From: Eikenella corrodens
GTDB taxonomy: Bacteria > Pseudomonadota > Gammaproteobacteria > Burkholderiales > Neisseriaceae
Length of the DNA stretch: 64,000 nt
Direction of reading: 5' to 3'
Assembly (NCBI RefSeq): GCF_900187105.1
Contig: NZ_LT906482.1
Location: forward strand, 930,001-994,000
A program made the translations under genes and the position numbers. How positions within the stretch are numbered: the stretch's first letter is position 1; each line of letters begins with the position of its first letter. Below are positions 51,258-60,158 of the stretch, piece by piece. The notes below the pieces were generated by a model. It saw only the letters and a program-made list of their open reading frames with translations. It was not told where the DNA came from and did not search any database.

Positions 51258-52688
51258 ATGTCTCAATTCGACGTAGTGGTAATCGGTGCCGGCCCCGGCG
51301 GTTATGTTGCCGCCATCCGCGCCGCACAGCTGGGTTTCAAAACCGCCTGTATCGATGCCGGCGTGAACAAGGCCGGTGATGCCCCCGCTTTGGGCGGCAC
51401 CTGCCTGAATGTGGGCTGCATCCCTTCCAAAGCCCTGTTGCAATCATCCGAGCATTTCCATGCCGCCCAGCACGACTTTGCCGAACACGGCATCACCGTG
51501 GGTAATGTGCAGTTTGACGCCGCCAAGATGATCGAGCGCAAAGACGGAATCGTTACCAAGCTCACCGGCGGGATTAAATTCCTGTTTCAGAAAAATAAAG
51601 TAACCAGCCTGTTCGGCACGGCCTCTTTCGTGGGCAAAAACGGCGATTTCTGGCAGCTGGAAGTGGATAACAAAGGCGAAAAAACCACGGTTGAAGGCAA
51701 ACACATCATCGTGGCCACCGGCTCCACCCCGCGCGCGCTGCCCCTGGTGGATATCGACAACGTAAATGTGTTGGATAACGAAGGCGCATTGAATCTGACC
51801 CAAGTACCGGCCAAGCTCGGCGTGATTGGTGCCGGCGTCATCGGTTTGGAAATGGGCTCGGTGTGGAAACGCGTGGGTTCGGAAGTCACCATTTTGGAAG
51901 CTGCTCCTGTGTTCCTCGGCGCCGCCGACCAGCAGATTGCCAAAGAAGCGCTTAAATATTTTACCCGTGAGCAAGGCTTGAACATCCAGCTGGGCGTGAA
52001 ACTGAACAAAATCACCAGCGGCAGCAAAGTGGTGGTGGAATACAACAATGCCAAAGGCGAAGCGCAAACTGCCGAGTTTGATAAGCTCATCGTGGCCATC
52101 GGCCGCGTGCCCAACACCCACGGCCTGAATGCCGAAGCGGTCGGCCTGCAAAAAGACGAGCGCGGCTTCATCGTGGTAGATGGCGAATGCCGCACCAACC
52201 TGCCCAACGTATGGGCCATCGGCGACGTGGTACGCGGCCCGATGCTGGCACACAAAGCCAGCGACGAAGGCGTGGCCGTGGCCGAACGCATCGCCGGGCA
52301 GAAACCGCACCTCGATTTCAACACCATCCCGTGGGTCATCTACACCGATCCCGAAATCGCTTGGGTGGGCAAAACCGAAGAGCAGCTCAAAGCCGAAGGC
52401 GTGGACTACAAAAAAGGCACGTCCGGCTTTGCCGCCAACGGCCGCGCCATGGGCTTGGGCAAAGCCAAAGGCATGGTTAAAGTGCTGGCCGATGCCAAAA
52501 CCGACCGCATCTTGGGCGTGCACATGATTGGCCCGATGGTGAGCGAGCTGATTAGCGAAGGCGTGGTGGGCATGGAATTCTGCGCCAGCAGCGAAGACAT
52601 CGCCCGCATCGTCCACGCCCACCCGACCCTGTCGGAAGTGGTGCACGAAGCCGCCCTAGCCGCCGACAAGCGCGCCCTGCACGGCTAA
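51258..52688 (+). CDS. lpdA: Dihydrolipoyl dehydrogenase (E3)
   Basis: Reoxidises lipoyl groups in the pyruvate/2-oxoglutarate dehydrogenase and glycine cleavage complexes. The 476-residue flavoprotein has the FAD motif [20 protein letters not shown], the redox disulfide [16 protein letters not shown], a second Rossmann motif [20 protein letters not shown], and the dimer-interface catalytic pair [15 protein letters not shown]. It has no N-terminal lipoyl domain. AAAGGAGCTTCAA precedes the ATG. No other complex genes are adjacent, as typical for an E3 of the 2-oxoglutarate complex in a separated position. Confidence 0.95.
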   Translation: MSQFDVVVIGAGPGGYVAAIRAAQLGFKTACIDAGVNKAGDAPALGGTCLNVGCIPSKALLQSSEHFHAAQHDFAEHGITVGNVQFDAAKMIERKDGIVTKLTGGIKFLFQKNKVTSLFGTASFVGKNGDFWQLEVDNKGEKTTVEGKHIIVATGSTPRALPLVDIDNVNVLDNEGALNLTQVPAKLGVIGAGVIGLEMGSVWKRVGSEVTILEAAPVFLGAADQQIAKEALKYFTREQGLNIQLGVKLNKITSGSKVVVEYNNAKGEAQTAEFDKLIVAIGRVPNTHGLNAEAVGLQKDERGFIVVDGECRTNLPNVWAIGDVVRGPMLAHKASDEGVAVAERIAGQKPHLDFNTIPWVIYTDPEIAWVGKTEEQLKAEGVDYKKGTSGFAANGRAMGLGKAKGMVKVLADAKTDRILGVHMIGPMVSELISEGVVGMEFCASSEDIARIVHAHPTLSEVVHEAALAADKRALHG

Positions 52689-52750
52689 TCCTGCCGCCTG
52701 CCAGCTTTATGCGAAATGGCACGTAGGGCAGGCAGGATGTGATGTGTGAT

Positions 52751-52793
52751 GAAGGCTACCTGAAATGGTTTGTAGATTTCAGGTAGCCTTTTG
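52751..52793. terminator. DUS-pair terminator after lpdA
   Basis: GAAGGCTACCTGAAAT and ATTTCAGGTAGCCTTTT flank about ten bases, 63 bp after the stop. Confidence 0.75.
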
Positions 52794-52898
52794 TGTGCCT
52801 ACGCGTTATTAAGCGAATTGGGAGGGTATGAGAAAGTGTATTGTGATGGACTGGGCGTAATCAGTTGCTGCGTGGTCGCAACAAGATCGATTGGTTGA

Positions 52899-52940
52899 TT
52901 TTCAGGTAGCCTCAAAACGGGATGAGGCTACCTGAAAACA
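52899..52940. terminator. DUS pair after the minus-strand hydrolase gene
   Basis: TTTTCAGGTAGCCTCA and TGAGGCTACCTGAAAA flank about ten bases; in the minus direction it lies 22 bp after the stop of the 52962 gene. Confidence 0.7.
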
Positions 52941-52961
52941 TTTGGTAGCCGGGTTTCTGCT

Positions 52962-53627
52962 TTAGCGGGCATCGGCGGCGGCTTGGGCGGGGATAGCGGT
53001 GAGCCATTCGATGTCGCTTTGGGCGAAGGCTTCGGGGAAGAGGTATTCGCCGCGAAATACGGCCAGGTCAAAATGTTGCCAGGGCGGATTGAAGGTTGGC
53101 TCTTGGGTGCGCACGGCGTTGAGCAGGAGGATGGTGCAGTAGTAGGGCTGTTCGGCGCGGGCGGTGAGGCGGAAGGGGCGGCCGACCTGGGCGGCGGCGT
53201 GGCGGGCGCTGGCGCGGCGTTGTTCGGGGCTGAGGAAGCGGGGGCGGGCGTAGGCGGTTTGCCGGGAGAGGCGGGGCGCGGCGAATTCGGCCAGCGGGGT
53301 GAGCAGGACTTGGTTGGGATGGGCGGGATCGTCGTCGGTGGTGGCGTGGGCAATCCATACTTCGGGCTGGGTTTGCACCACGATGCCGATGTGGGAGAAG
53401 CGGCTGCGGCTGAGCTCGCGAATGAGGCGGCTGTCGGTGGCGGTGCCGTGGCGGAATACCCAGTCGCCTTCCTGCAGGAGGCCGTTCGGGGGCAGGATGG
53501 CGGTACGGGCAGGCAGTAACGTATCGGCGCTGGGGCTACCTGAAAAGGCCGGGCGGCCGGCCAAAAAGATTGCCGCACATGCTGCAATCAGCAGGCAGGC
53601 GGCAATCGGGATGAGGCGGCGGCGCAT
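52962..53627 (-). CDS. YiiX/YebB-like papain-fold (permuted NlpC/P60) hydrolase
   Basis: The 221-residue precursor has a hydrophobic N-terminus (LIPIAACLLIAACAAIFL) that is either a membrane anchor or a lipoprotein signal (IAAC). The domain begins LLQEGDWVFRHGTATDS and has SRFSHIGIVVQTQPEVWIAHA with His in place and YYCTILLLNAV with the candidate nucleophile Cys late in the chain, the circular permutation of YiiX/YebB-type NlpC/P60 enzymes. Those act on peptidoglycan peptides or lipid amides. It is followed upstream by a DUF4878 lipoprotein gene with 2 bp between. Confidence 0.75.
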   Translation of the reverse strand: MRRRLIPIAACLLIAACAAIFLAGRPAFSGSPSADTLLPARTAILPPNGLLQEGDWVFRHGTATDSRLIRELSRSRFSHIGIVVQTQPEVWIAHATTDDDPAHPNQVLLTPLAEFAAPRLSRQTAYARPRFLSPEQRRASARHAAAQVGRPFRLTARAEQPYYCTILLLNAVRTQEPTFNPPWQHFDLAVFRGEYLFPEAFAQSDIEWLTAIPAQAAADAR

Positions 53628-53629
53628 GG

Positions 53630-54040
53630 TTAGAAGACTTGTACTTTCCAGTTGCCGTCTATTTTAATCAGCCGCACGCGGTCGGTGGTGGATTCGCCGT
53701 TGCCGAATTCGATGGTGAGCTTCACGCGGGCGCGGTTTGGGTCTTGCTGGTCGATTTCGGCGGGTTCGGCGGTGATGTTTTTCACGCCGCCGCGTGTTTC
53801 GGCTTTGGCTTTCACTTCGGCGGCCGAGGAGCGCATTTTGCCTTCCACCATTTCTTTTTCGCCGGGTTTGGCATCGGCGGGGATATAGAGCATGGCCACC
53901 ACGGCGTCGCCGTTGCCGTTGTAGGCGTTGCGGATAAATTGTTCGGCGGTTTTTTCGGGCGTGCCGCCGCCGGAACAGGCGGCAATAAACAGGGTAAGGG
54001 CGAAGGCGGCAAGGGCTTTAAACAGGGTGCGCATGGGCAT
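53630..54040 (-). CDS. DUF4878 lipoprotein
   Basis: The 136-residue precursor has a signal peptide with lipobox (TLFIAACSGGG). The mature domain (TPEKTAEQFIRNAYNGNGDAVVAMLYIPADAKPG to DRVRLIKIDGNWKVQVF) fits the DUF4878/NTF2-like lumazine-binding fold: an N-terminal helix hairpin for 'A..F..A...GD', then beta sheets ending in 'W.v'. Upstream gene in the operon with the YiiX-like hydrolase. Confidence 0.8.
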   Translation of the reverse strand: MPMRTLFKALAAFALTLFIAACSGGGTPEKTAEQFIRNAYNGNGDAVVAMLYIPADAKPGEKEMVEGKMRSSAAEVKAKAETRGGVKNITAEPAEIDQQDPNRARVKLTIEFGNGESTTDRVRLIKIDGNWKVQVF

Positions 54041-54100
54041 CTCCGTGATGGTGGTGGGAAAATGGGACTTTACAAAGTGGGGCGAGGCTTGTCAAACGGG

Positions 54101-54139
54101 GTTTCAGGTAGCCTGCTATGTTTACGAGGCTACCTGAAA
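54101..54139. terminator. DUS-pair between DUF4878 gene and next minus-strand gene
   Basis: GTTTCAGGTAGCCT and AGGCTACCTGAAAG flank about 12 bases; serves the gene at 54179. Confidence 0.7.
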
Positions 54140-54178
54140 GTGTTGTAGCCATGGGGTTGTAAAGGGGTATGGCTGCCG

Positions 54179-54862
54179 CTAAAGAAAAACCATCTGGTGT
54201 TGCTGGAAAAAATAATGCTTTCCCACCTGCACTTTGGCTTGGTCGGAAATCCAAAAATTCGGTTTAAGGAGCAGTTCGCCCTTCATCAGTTTGGCTTTAT
54301 GGCTGGTTTTCTTGATGTTTTTAACGATGTCTTGGTAGATGGCACACATCGGGTAGGCGTCGGTGGAATAGTTGCCACGTAGATTGTCGTTTTTATCGGC
54401 CAGGCTGATGGTTTTAGGGTAGCTCAGTTGTAGGCCGAAAGCATTTTGGCTTTCGAAGTAGGCGGTGGAGAGTTGCTGCTTGCCTTGCCGATAGAGCAGA
54501 TAGAAGGGATCGAGCTCCATAAAGGGCTCTTTGCTCCGCACGAGTTTGTATTCTTCCGATACCTTGCCGCCGAGCACCACTTCCGGGAAAGCCAGCTTGC
54601 TGGTTTGGTCGATCATCCCCTGCCGCATTGTGTCTACGATGGTATTCAGCGTTTTATGGTCATATTCTGCTTCGTTGCGCAGTATTTTCTCGAAATACAA
54701 GCGATAGGCAGCGAAGATTTCCTGCTTTTCGGTGTGGGTGTAATCGATGCCCACGCGGGTGTTGTGGATAACAAACTCATAATCATCCCGGCCGAATATG
54801 GCCTCAAACTCTTGTGGGGTGATCACGAAGTTAAATTTGTGCCAAGTATTTGCGAAGTACAT
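54179..54862 (-). CDS. Hypothetical protein downstream of parA
   Basis: A 227-residue soluble protein without signal peptide (MYFANTWHKFNFVITPQEFE). It contains alternating charged helices (EKQEIFAAYRLYFEKILRNEAEYDHKTLNTIVDTMRQGM) and a beta-rich C-terminal half (GELLLKPNFWISDQAKVQVGKHYFF). I recognise no family. It starts 50 bp after parA and replaces parB in the usual position. A lone perfect DnaA-box 9-mer (TGTGGATAA strand) lies in its coding sequence near 54763. Confidence 0.6.
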   Translation of the reverse strand: MYFANTWHKFNFVITPQEFEAIFGRDDYEFVIHNTRVGIDYTHTEKQEIFAAYRLYFEKILRNEAEYDHKTLNTIVDTMRQGMIDQTSKLAFPEVVLGGKVSEEYKLVRSKEPFMELDPFYLLYRQGKQQLSTAYFESQNAFGLQLSYPKTISLADKNDNLRGNYSTDAYPMCAIYQDIVKNIKKTSHKAKLMKGELLLKPNFWISDQAKVQVGKHYFFQQHQMVFL

Positions 54863-54912
54863 GGATCACGCGATATTGAGAGGGCAGGTTTCAGGTAGCC
54901 TGCGCTGTTGGC

Positions 54913-55689
54913 TTAAGCCGCTTTGCAGCGGGCGATGACTTCGTCGGCCAGTTCCAGATAGGCGATGCTGCCTTTGGCTTTTGGGTCGTAGGCCAGGGCG
55001 GGCATGCCGTGGCTGGGGGCTTCGGCCAGGCGCACGTTACGCGGGATGATGGTGTTGAACACGAGGCGGGAGAAGTGTTTTTCCAGCTGCTCGCCCACTT
55101 CCAGCGACAGGCGGCTTTGCGGGTTGTACATGGTGCGCACGATGCCGAGGATGTCGAGCTTGGGATTGATGGCTTTGCGGATTTTGCGCACGGTGGCGAT
55201 GAGGTCGGAAATGCCTTCGAGGGCGTAGTATTCGCACACCATGGGCACGATGAGGCGGTCGGCGGCCACGAGGCCGTTGAGGGTGAGCAGGGTGAGGGTG
55301 GGCGGGCAGTCGATGAGGATGTAGTCGTATTCCGGCAAAAGCGGCTTGATGGCGGTTTTGAGGCGCATCTCGCGGGCGATTTCCTGAATCAGCTCCACTT
55401 CGGCGCCGGCCAGGGAGCGGTTGGCGCCGAGGATGTGGTAGCGGCCGTGCGGGCTTTTGAGGCGGGAATCGGCGGCTGCGGCTTGCTCTAGCAGCACTTG
55501 ATAGGTGCCGCTGCGCAGGCTGCTTTTGTCGATGCCGCTGCCGGTGGTGGCGTTGCCCTGCGGGTCGAGATCCACCACCAGTACGCGTTGTTTGCGTTCG
55601 GCCAGGGAAGCGGCCAGATTGACGGCGGTGGTGGTTTTGCCCACGCCGCCTTTTTGGTTGGCTATGGCGATAACGGTAGCGCTCATCAT
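54913..55689 (-). CDS. parA: Chromosome partitioning ATPase ParA (Soj)
   Basis: ParA forms DNA-bound ATP dimers that move ParB-parS complexes. The 258-residue protein has the deviant Walker [22 protein letters not shown], Walker A' [17 protein letters not shown], Walker [25 protein letters not shown] and the C-terminal [32 protein letters not shown] typical of chromosomal Soj. It follows rsmG as in most bacteria, but no parB follows it here. The matching site parS is at 37619. Confidence 0.96.
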   Translation of the reverse strand: MMSATVIAIANQKGGVGKTTTAVNLAASLAERKQRVLVVDLDPQGNATTGSGIDKSSLRSGTYQVLLEQAAAADSRLKSPHGRYHILGANRSLAGAEVELIQEIAREMRLKTAIKPLLPEYDYILIDCPPTLTLLTLNGLVAADRLIVPMVCEYYALEGISDLIATVRKIRKAINPKLDILGIVRTMYNPQSRLSLEVGEQLEKHFSRLVFNTIIPRNVRLAEAPSHGMPALAYDPKAKGSIAYLELADEVIARCKAA

Positions 55690-55746
55690 CTGGCCTTTCT
55701 ATGGGAAGGGGTTGGGGGAAACTGAAAATTCAGGCTAAGTGCGATT

Positions 55747-56376
55747 TCATGCACGCTTGGGGCGCATAATCACCATATGCCGCTCGGCTTCCAGCATGGG
55801 CACATCGAGCTTATCGGCAGACACCACTTCGATATTCGCGGGCAGCTGCTCGATTTCTTCGTAGGGATACACGCCTTTCATGGCGGCCCAGTAGCCGTTT
55901 TCGTTGAGCAGGTGTTTGGTGAGCGCGGCAAAATCGGCCAGCTCGGCAAAAGCGCGGCTGGTGACCACGTCCACTTTTTTATCGTAGATGGTTTCCACAC
56001 GGCCGGCGGCCACGGTAACGTTGCTCAAGCCAAGCTCAATCACGGTTTGCTGCAAGAATGCGGTTTTTTTGGTGTTGGCGTCGAGCAGGGTGATTTGAAG
56101 GTCGGGGCGGCAGATGGCGGTGGGAATGCCGGGCATGCCGCCGCCGGAGCCAACGTCCATCAGGGTTTTTGCCTCTTTCACATAGGGCAGCAGGGTGAGG
56201 CTGTCGAGAATGTGGCGGCTGATGATTTGGTCGTTTCGGCGCAGGGCGGTGAGGTTGTAAGTGCGGTTCCACTTTTGCAGCAGCGAAGCGTGTTCGAGCA
56301 GCAAAAGCTGCTGGGCGGTGGAAAGGTTGAGGCCGAGGGCGGCAAGGCCTTCTTGCAGTTGTTGTTTGTTGTCCAT
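55747..56376 (-). CDS. rsmG: 16S rRNA (guanine-N7)-methyltransferase RsmG
   Basis: RsmG (GidB) methylates G527 of 16S rRNA. The 209-residue protein has LLLEHASLLQKWNRTYNLTA, RHILDSLTLLPYV, the SAM motif MDVGSGGGMPGIPTAI and VVTSRAFAELADFAALTKHLL. Its loss gives low-level streptomycin resistance in other bacteria. First gene of the rsmG-parA unit, an origin-proximal pair in many genomes. Confidence 0.96.
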   Translation of the reverse strand: MDNKQQLQEGLAALGLNLSTAQQLLLLEHASLLQKWNRTYNLTALRRNDQIISRHILDSLTLLPYVKEAKTLMDVGSGGGMPGIPTAICRPDLQITLLDANTKKTAFLQQTVIELGLSNVTVAAGRVETIYDKKVDVVTSRAFAELADFAALTKHLLNENGYWAAMKGVYPYEEIEQLPANIEVVSADKLDVPMLEAERHMVIMRPKRA

Positions 56377-56406
56377 AATTGTGTGTTTGAATTTTGGATA
56401 AAGATT

Positions 56407-56447
56407 AGGGCTACCTGAAAAGGGTTCGGCTGTTTCAGGTAGCCTGT
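56407..56447. terminator. DUS pair upstream of rsmG
   Basis: GGGCTACCTGAAA and TTTCAGGTAGCCT flank about 14 bases; in the minus direction it ends the PACE unit? no: it lies between the PACE stop (56500) and the rsmG start, so it serves the PACE gene. Confidence 0.65.
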
Positions 56448-56499
56448 TGGAATGTTGGGCGGATTTTACTCCATCTATACAAAGAATAAAATCTGGCGG

Positions 56500-56925
56500 C
56501 TAGGAAACCTTGTGCCGACTGGCCAGCCAATAGGCACGGATGTGGTCGAACGCCCAGTTGTAGACCAGGGAGTAGAGCACAATCAAGAGGGTGAGGCTGA
56601 TGTCGGTGAGCAGTGCCTGCCACAGCGTAATTTGCAGGAACCAGGCAATCAGCGGCGTGGTGAAAAACAGCAGCCCGCCTTCAAATGCGCCGGTTTGCAG
56701 CATCCGCACGCCCCAGCTGCGCCGCTCGCGCCGGCCGGTGAAGATTTTGTCGAACCCCCAGTTGAACAGGAAATTCCACACCATCGCCGTTACCGACACC
56801 GCCACGCTCATGCCAAACGCCGTGCCGGCATGGGAAAGCCCAAACAGCAGCACGGCCACGGCAGAAATCAGCACCGCGCCGGTTTCAAACAGCAAGGCAT
56901 GGATAAAACGCTCGAAAAAGCTCAC
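56500..56925 (-). CDS. PACE-family efflux protein (AceI-like)
   Basis: PACE proteins are small proton-driven exporters of biocides such as chlorhexidine or short-chain diamines. The 141-residue protein has four transmembrane helices in two repeats: MSFFERFIHALLFETGAVLISAVAVLLF, with the conserved Arg and the membrane Glu (FE, residue 14) of the first repeat, NFLFNWGFDKIF, then RMLQTGAFEGGLLFF, with a second Glu, and YNWAFDHIRAYW. The pattern fits tandem BTP domains. Substrate unknown. Confidence 0.85.
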   Translation of the reverse strand: MSFFERFIHALLFETGAVLISAVAVLLFGLSHAGTAFGMSVAVSVTAMVWNFLFNWGFDKIFTGRRERRSWGVRMLQTGAFEGGLLFFTTPLIAWFLQITLWQALLTDISLTLLIVLYSLVYNWAFDHIRAYWLASRHKVS

Positions 56926-56969
56926 GATTCGGCTCGCGTGGGGGGAGAAGCAATATTATAGCGCAGAGG

Positions 56970-56998
56970 GGCTACCTGAAAGTTTCAGGTAGCCTTAT
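56970..56998. terminator. DUS pair overlapping the gluQ 3' end
   Basis: GGGCTACCTGAAA and TTTCAGGTAGCCT lie back to back; the right arm, read on the minus strand, contains the gluQ stop codon. Confidence 0.7.
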
Positions 56999-57896
56999 CT
57001 GTTGCTGACTCAGCCACTATTGGCTGGGTGGGCACGGCTTGCAGCTGCCAGTGTCGCACTGCCCAGCCAAGCAGCTCTTGCGGTTTATCCACTACGGGCG
57101 CGGGCGGCAGTTTCAGGTAGCCCATCACTTGGCGTAGCAGGGCTTCTTTACGTTGCAAATCCAGCGCGGGGGCGAGGGTTTGTTTCGACCATTTCTGCCC
57201 TTCGGCATTGGTGAGCAGGGGCAGGTGGGCGTAGTGCGGGGTGGGGAAGCCGAGGCAGCGTTGCAACCAGATTTGGCGTGGGGTGGATACGAGTAAGTCT
57301 TGCCCGCGCACGATGTGGGTAATGCCCTGTTCGGCGTCGTCGGCCACCACGGCGAGCTGGTAGGCCCACAGGCCGTCGGCGCGCAGGAGGACGAAATCGC
57401 CGATGTCGCGGGCGAGGTTTTGTACATAACGGCCGACGATGCCGTCGGTGAAGGTGACGGTTTCATCGGGCACGCGCAGCCGCCAGGCGGGCACTCTGCC
57501 GGCAGCTTCGGGCGGCGGGGCGGCGAGCCGTGCACAGGCGCCGTTGTAAACGAAGCCGTCCACGCCCTGCCGCGCTTGGGCATGCCATTGTTTGCGGCTG
57601 CAATAGCAGGGGTAGGCGAGGCCGCTTTGCTGCAGGCTTTGCAGGGCGGCGCGGTAGAGATGGTGACGGCGGCTTTGGTAGGCCACTTCGCCGTCCCATT
57701 CAAAGCCGAATGCTTCGAGGGTGCGCAGGATATGGGCGGCAGCACCGGGCATTTCGCGCGGCGGGTCGAGATCTTCCATCCGCACCAGCCAGCGCCCGCC
57801 CTGCGCACGGGCATCGGCATAGGAAGCCAGGGCGGTCAGCAGCGAGCCGATGTGCAAAAGGCCGGTGGGGCTGGGGGCGAAGCGTCCGATATACAT
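56985..57896 (-). CDS. gluQ: Glutamyl-Q tRNA(Asp) synthetase
   Basis: GluQ-RS (YadB) attaches glutamate to queuosine at position 34 of tRNA-Asp. The 303-residue protein looks like a GluRS catalytic domain without anticodon domain: [25 protein letters not shown] (HIGH-like), [11 protein letters not shown], the zinc-site [10 protein letters not shown] with a later Cys in YNGACARL, and a degenerate KMSKS ([14 protein letters not shown]). The last codons AAG GCT ACC TGA are part of an Eikenella DUS. Confidence 0.95.
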   Translation of the reverse strand: MYIGRFAPSPTGLLHIGSLLTALASYADARAQGGRWLVRMEDLDPPREMPGAAAHILRTLEAFGFEWDGEVAYQSRRHHLYRAALQSLQQSGLAYPCYCSRKQWHAQARQGVDGFVYNGACARLAAPPPEAAGRVPAWRLRVPDETVTFTDGIVGRYVQNLARDIGDFVLLRADGLWAYQLAVVADDAEQGITHIVRGQDLLVSTPRQIWLQRCLGFPTPHYAHLPLLTNAEGQKWSKQTLAPALDLQRKEALLRQVMGYLKLPPAPVVDKPQELLGWAVRHWQLQAVPTQPIVAESATDKAT

Positions 57897-57928
57897 GGGG
57901 AGGGTTGGGTTTAACGGCGTTGGGGCAG

Positions 57929-57971
57929 GTTTTCAGGTAGCCTTTGTGCGGGATGAAGGCTACCTGAAAAT
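57929..57971. terminator. DUS-pair terminator between the FAD oxidoreductase and gluQ
   Basis: TTTTCAGGTAGCCTTT and AAGGCTACCTGAAAA flank about 12 bases, 9 bp after the oxidoreductase stop in the minus direction. Confidence 0.75.
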
Positions 57972-57979
57972 TCAGCCAC

Positions 57980-59224
57980 TTATTCGCACTGCTGCACGCC
58001 CACGGTTTCGGCCAGGGCTTTGAGGCGGCGTTCGGATTTTTCCACGTAGGGGTTGTTGCTGTCCCAAGCGTAGCCGGCGAGGATGGAGCTGATCATGCGG
58101 CTGATTTCGGGGTTGCGGTTGGGGGCGTAGATGGCGTCTTGGAAGCTGCCGTCATACCAGCCATTCACATAGGTGCGGAAGGCGTTTACGCCCGTCATCA
58201 GCGGTTCGGCAAATTCGCGCTGCCAATCGGCTTCTTGGCCTTTGAGCTGGCGGGCGAGCAGGTCGGCGGCGAGTTTGGCCGAGTGCATGGCGATGGTGAC
58301 GCCGGAGGAGAAGACGGGGTCGAGGAATTCGGCGGCGTTGCCCAAGAGGGCGAAGTGGCGGCCGTGCAGGGTTTTGACGTTGGCGGAGTAGCCTTTGATG
58401 TGGCGGAAGGGGAAGTCGTTTTCCCATTGGGCCTTGCCCAAAATGCGCGCGAGCATGGGGATTTCGGCGGCATAGCGGCGCAGGATGGCTTCGGAATCGC
58501 CCAGGCCGGCAAAGCGTTCGGGCAGGCCGACCACGCCGATGGAGCAGCGGTTGTCGCCGAAGGGGATGAGCCAGAGCCATACGTCGCGGTGCACCGGGTG
58601 GGTGGAGATGAGGATTTTGCTGCGGTCGAAACCGGGGTCGGCGATGTTGTCGTCGATGTGGGTGAAGTGGGCTTCGCGCATGGGCAGGTCGGACGGGGTG
58701 TCGAGGTCGAGCAGGCGGGGGAGGACGCGTCCGTAGCCGCTGGCGTCGAGCACGAAGCGGGCGGTGAGTTCGTAGGCTTCGCCGTTGTCGGTTTCCACGC
58801 TGAGGCGGGCGGTGTCGCCGCTGTTGTCGAAGGCGGTAACGGCGTGGCCGAAGCGCACGTCCGCGCCTTGTTTGGCGGCTTCTCCGATCAGGATTTTATC
58901 GAAGATTCCGCGGCGCACTTGGTAGGTGGTGCCGGGGCCGGGGGTGAATTTGTCGGTGAAGTCGAAATAGGTGTAGCGGCTGCCCCAGGTGAAGGCGGCG
59001 CCGTTTTTAAATTGGAAGCTGGGCTCGGCTTCTACGGCGGGCAGGAAGCCGGCTTCTTCGATGAATTCCATGCAGTGCGGCAACAGGCTTTCGCCGATGA
59101 CGAAGCGGGGGAAATGCTGTTTTTCGAGCACGCACACGGAAAAGCCGTGTTTGAGCAGCAGGGCGGCGGCGACTGCGCCGGAGGGGCCGGCGCCGATGAT
59201 GGCGATATCGCAGGATTGGGACAT
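57980..59224 (-). CDS. FAD-dependent oxidoreductase (halogenase-like), aryl polyene cluster type
   Basis: A 414-residue flavoprotein of the tryptophan halogenase/geranylgeranyl reductase group. It has IIGAGPSGAVAAALLLKHGFSVCVLEK (FAD), HFPRFVIGESLLPHCMEFIEEAG, a middle RFVLDASGYGRVLPRLLDL and HFALLGNAAEFLDPVFSSGVTIAMHSA (second FAD motif). The WxWxIP motif of true halogenases is replaced by VWLWLIPFGDNRCSIG. Proteins of this type are a regular member of aryl polyene pigment clusters together with an MMPL exporter, which is the next gene but one in the same direction. Role in polyene tailoring is inferred. Confidence 0.8.
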   Translation of the reverse strand: MSQSCDIAIIGAGPSGAVAAALLLKHGFSVCVLEKQHFPRFVIGESLLPHCMEFIEEAGFLPAVEAEPSFQFKNGAAFTWGSRYTYFDFTDKFTPGPGTTYQVRRGIFDKILIGEAAKQGADVRFGHAVTAFDNSGDTARLSVETDNGEAYELTARFVLDASGYGRVLPRLLDLDTPSDLPMREAHFTHIDDNIADPGFDRSKILISTHPVHRDVWLWLIPFGDNRCSIGVVGLPERFAGLGDSEAILRRYAAEIPMLARILGKAQWENDFPFRHIKGYSANVKTLHGRHFALLGNAAEFLDPVFSSGVTIAMHSAKLAADLLARQLKGQEADWQREFAEPLMTGVNAFRTYVNGWYDGSFQDAIYAPNRNPEISRMISSILAGYAWDSNNPYVEKSERRLKALAETVGVQQCE

Positions 59225-59255
59225 GTTTTGGTCTCCTTAGGGATGGGGGTGTGGG

Positions 59256-59363
59256 TTTCAGGTAGCCTTTCAGACGGCCTGGAAGGCTACCTGAAAATCG
59301 TGGGATAAGGTTTGCGCGGCATCAATATATAAAACCGTATGGGTTTAAGTTTCAGACGGCCTT
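59256..59363. other. Mixed-dialect DUS cluster
   Basis: Eikenella DUS reversed at 59257-59268 is joined without spacing to a Neisseria AG-DUS (TTCAGACGGCCT, 59269-59280), then an Eikenella DUS at 59284-59295 and another Neisseria one at 59351-59362. Confidence 0.85.
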
Positions 59364-59427
59364 TTTGTAGTAGCGGGCAGGTTTCGTCATTCATAATTCA
59401 CACTAAGGGAGGCTGGGCAAAATATTT

Positions 59428-60140
59428 GGGGCTGACGTAGATTAGCAGTCATGCTAGTCTACAAAAATGCAGATAACCAATTGTAAATTAAGCAAGAGAG
59501 TTCAAAAGAAACTACTTGAATTTTTTGTACTCCAAGTTACCGCCCGTTCCGCTGCCGATATTTTAGACATTCAGCCCAACTCCGCCATTCTGTTCTACCG
59601 CAAAATCCGTATGGTCATCAGCCATCATTTGGCCTTGGCTACCGATGAGGTTTTCAATGGCTCCGTCGAGTTAGACGAAAGCTATTTCGGCGGACGGCGT
59701 AAAGGCAGACGTGGTCGCGGTGCTGCAGGAAAAGTGGTTGTCTTTGGCATTTTGAAACGCAACGGACGGGTCTATACTGTTGTCGTGGATAATGCCAAGT
59801 CTGAAACGTTACTCCCTGTCATCAAAAAGAAAATCATGCCGGACAGCATTGTTTATACCGATAGTCTGAGCAGCTACGACAAGTTGGACGTGAGCGGTTT
59901 CATCCATCACCGCATCAACCATTCCAAGGAATTTGCAGACCGCCAGAACCACATTAACGGCATTGAGAATTTTTGGAATCAGGCAAAACGCGTCTTACGT
60001 AAATATAACGGAATCGATCGCAAATCCTTCCCGCTGTTCTTGAAAGAATGCGAATTTCGGTTTAACTTCGGCACACCGTCCCAACAGCTTAAAATCCTGC
60101 GGGAGTGGTGTGGAATTTAGGGCTAATCTACGTCAGCCCC
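59428..60140 (+). mobile_element. IS1016-type insertion sequence (IS1595 family), copy 2
   Basis: The element is 713 bp with inverted ends GGGGCTGACGTAGATTAG and an 8-bp target duplication AAATATTT (59420-59427 and 60141-60148). The ends differ from those of copy 1 at positions 8-11, identically on both sides. Confidence 0.95.
59467..60120 (+). CDS. IS1016-type transposase, copy 2
   Basis: 217 residues, complete, with the same DDE-type motifs as copy 1 (VELDESYFGG, YTDSLSSYDK, NGIENFWNQAKRVL). Differences to copy 1 include TDEVFNGSVELD, SETLLPVIKKKI, SGFIHHR and GIDRKSFPLF. The stop is 20 bp before the right IS end, as in copy 1. Confidence 0.93.
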   Translation: MQITNCKLSKRVQKKLLEFFVLQVTARSAADILDIQPNSAILFYRKIRMVISHHLALATDEVFNGSVELDESYFGGRRKGRRGRGAAGKVVVFGILKRNGRVYTVVVDNAKSETLLPVIKKKIMPDSIVYTDSLSSYDKLDVSGFIHHRINHSKEFADRQNHINGIENFWNQAKRVLRKYNGIDRKSFPLFLKECEFRFNFGTPSQQLKILREWCGI

Positions 60141-60158
60141 AAATATTTTGGAGAATGG

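Noticed and set aside
54763-54771. Second DnaA-box site as origin
   Set aside because: A single perfect 9-mer inside a coding region without neighbours; about half a perfect match is expected by chance in the window.
59420-60148. DUF389 gene and IS copy 2 as one composite transposon
   Set aside because: The 8-bp target duplication lies directly at the IS ends, so the DUF389 gene is not part of the transposed unit.
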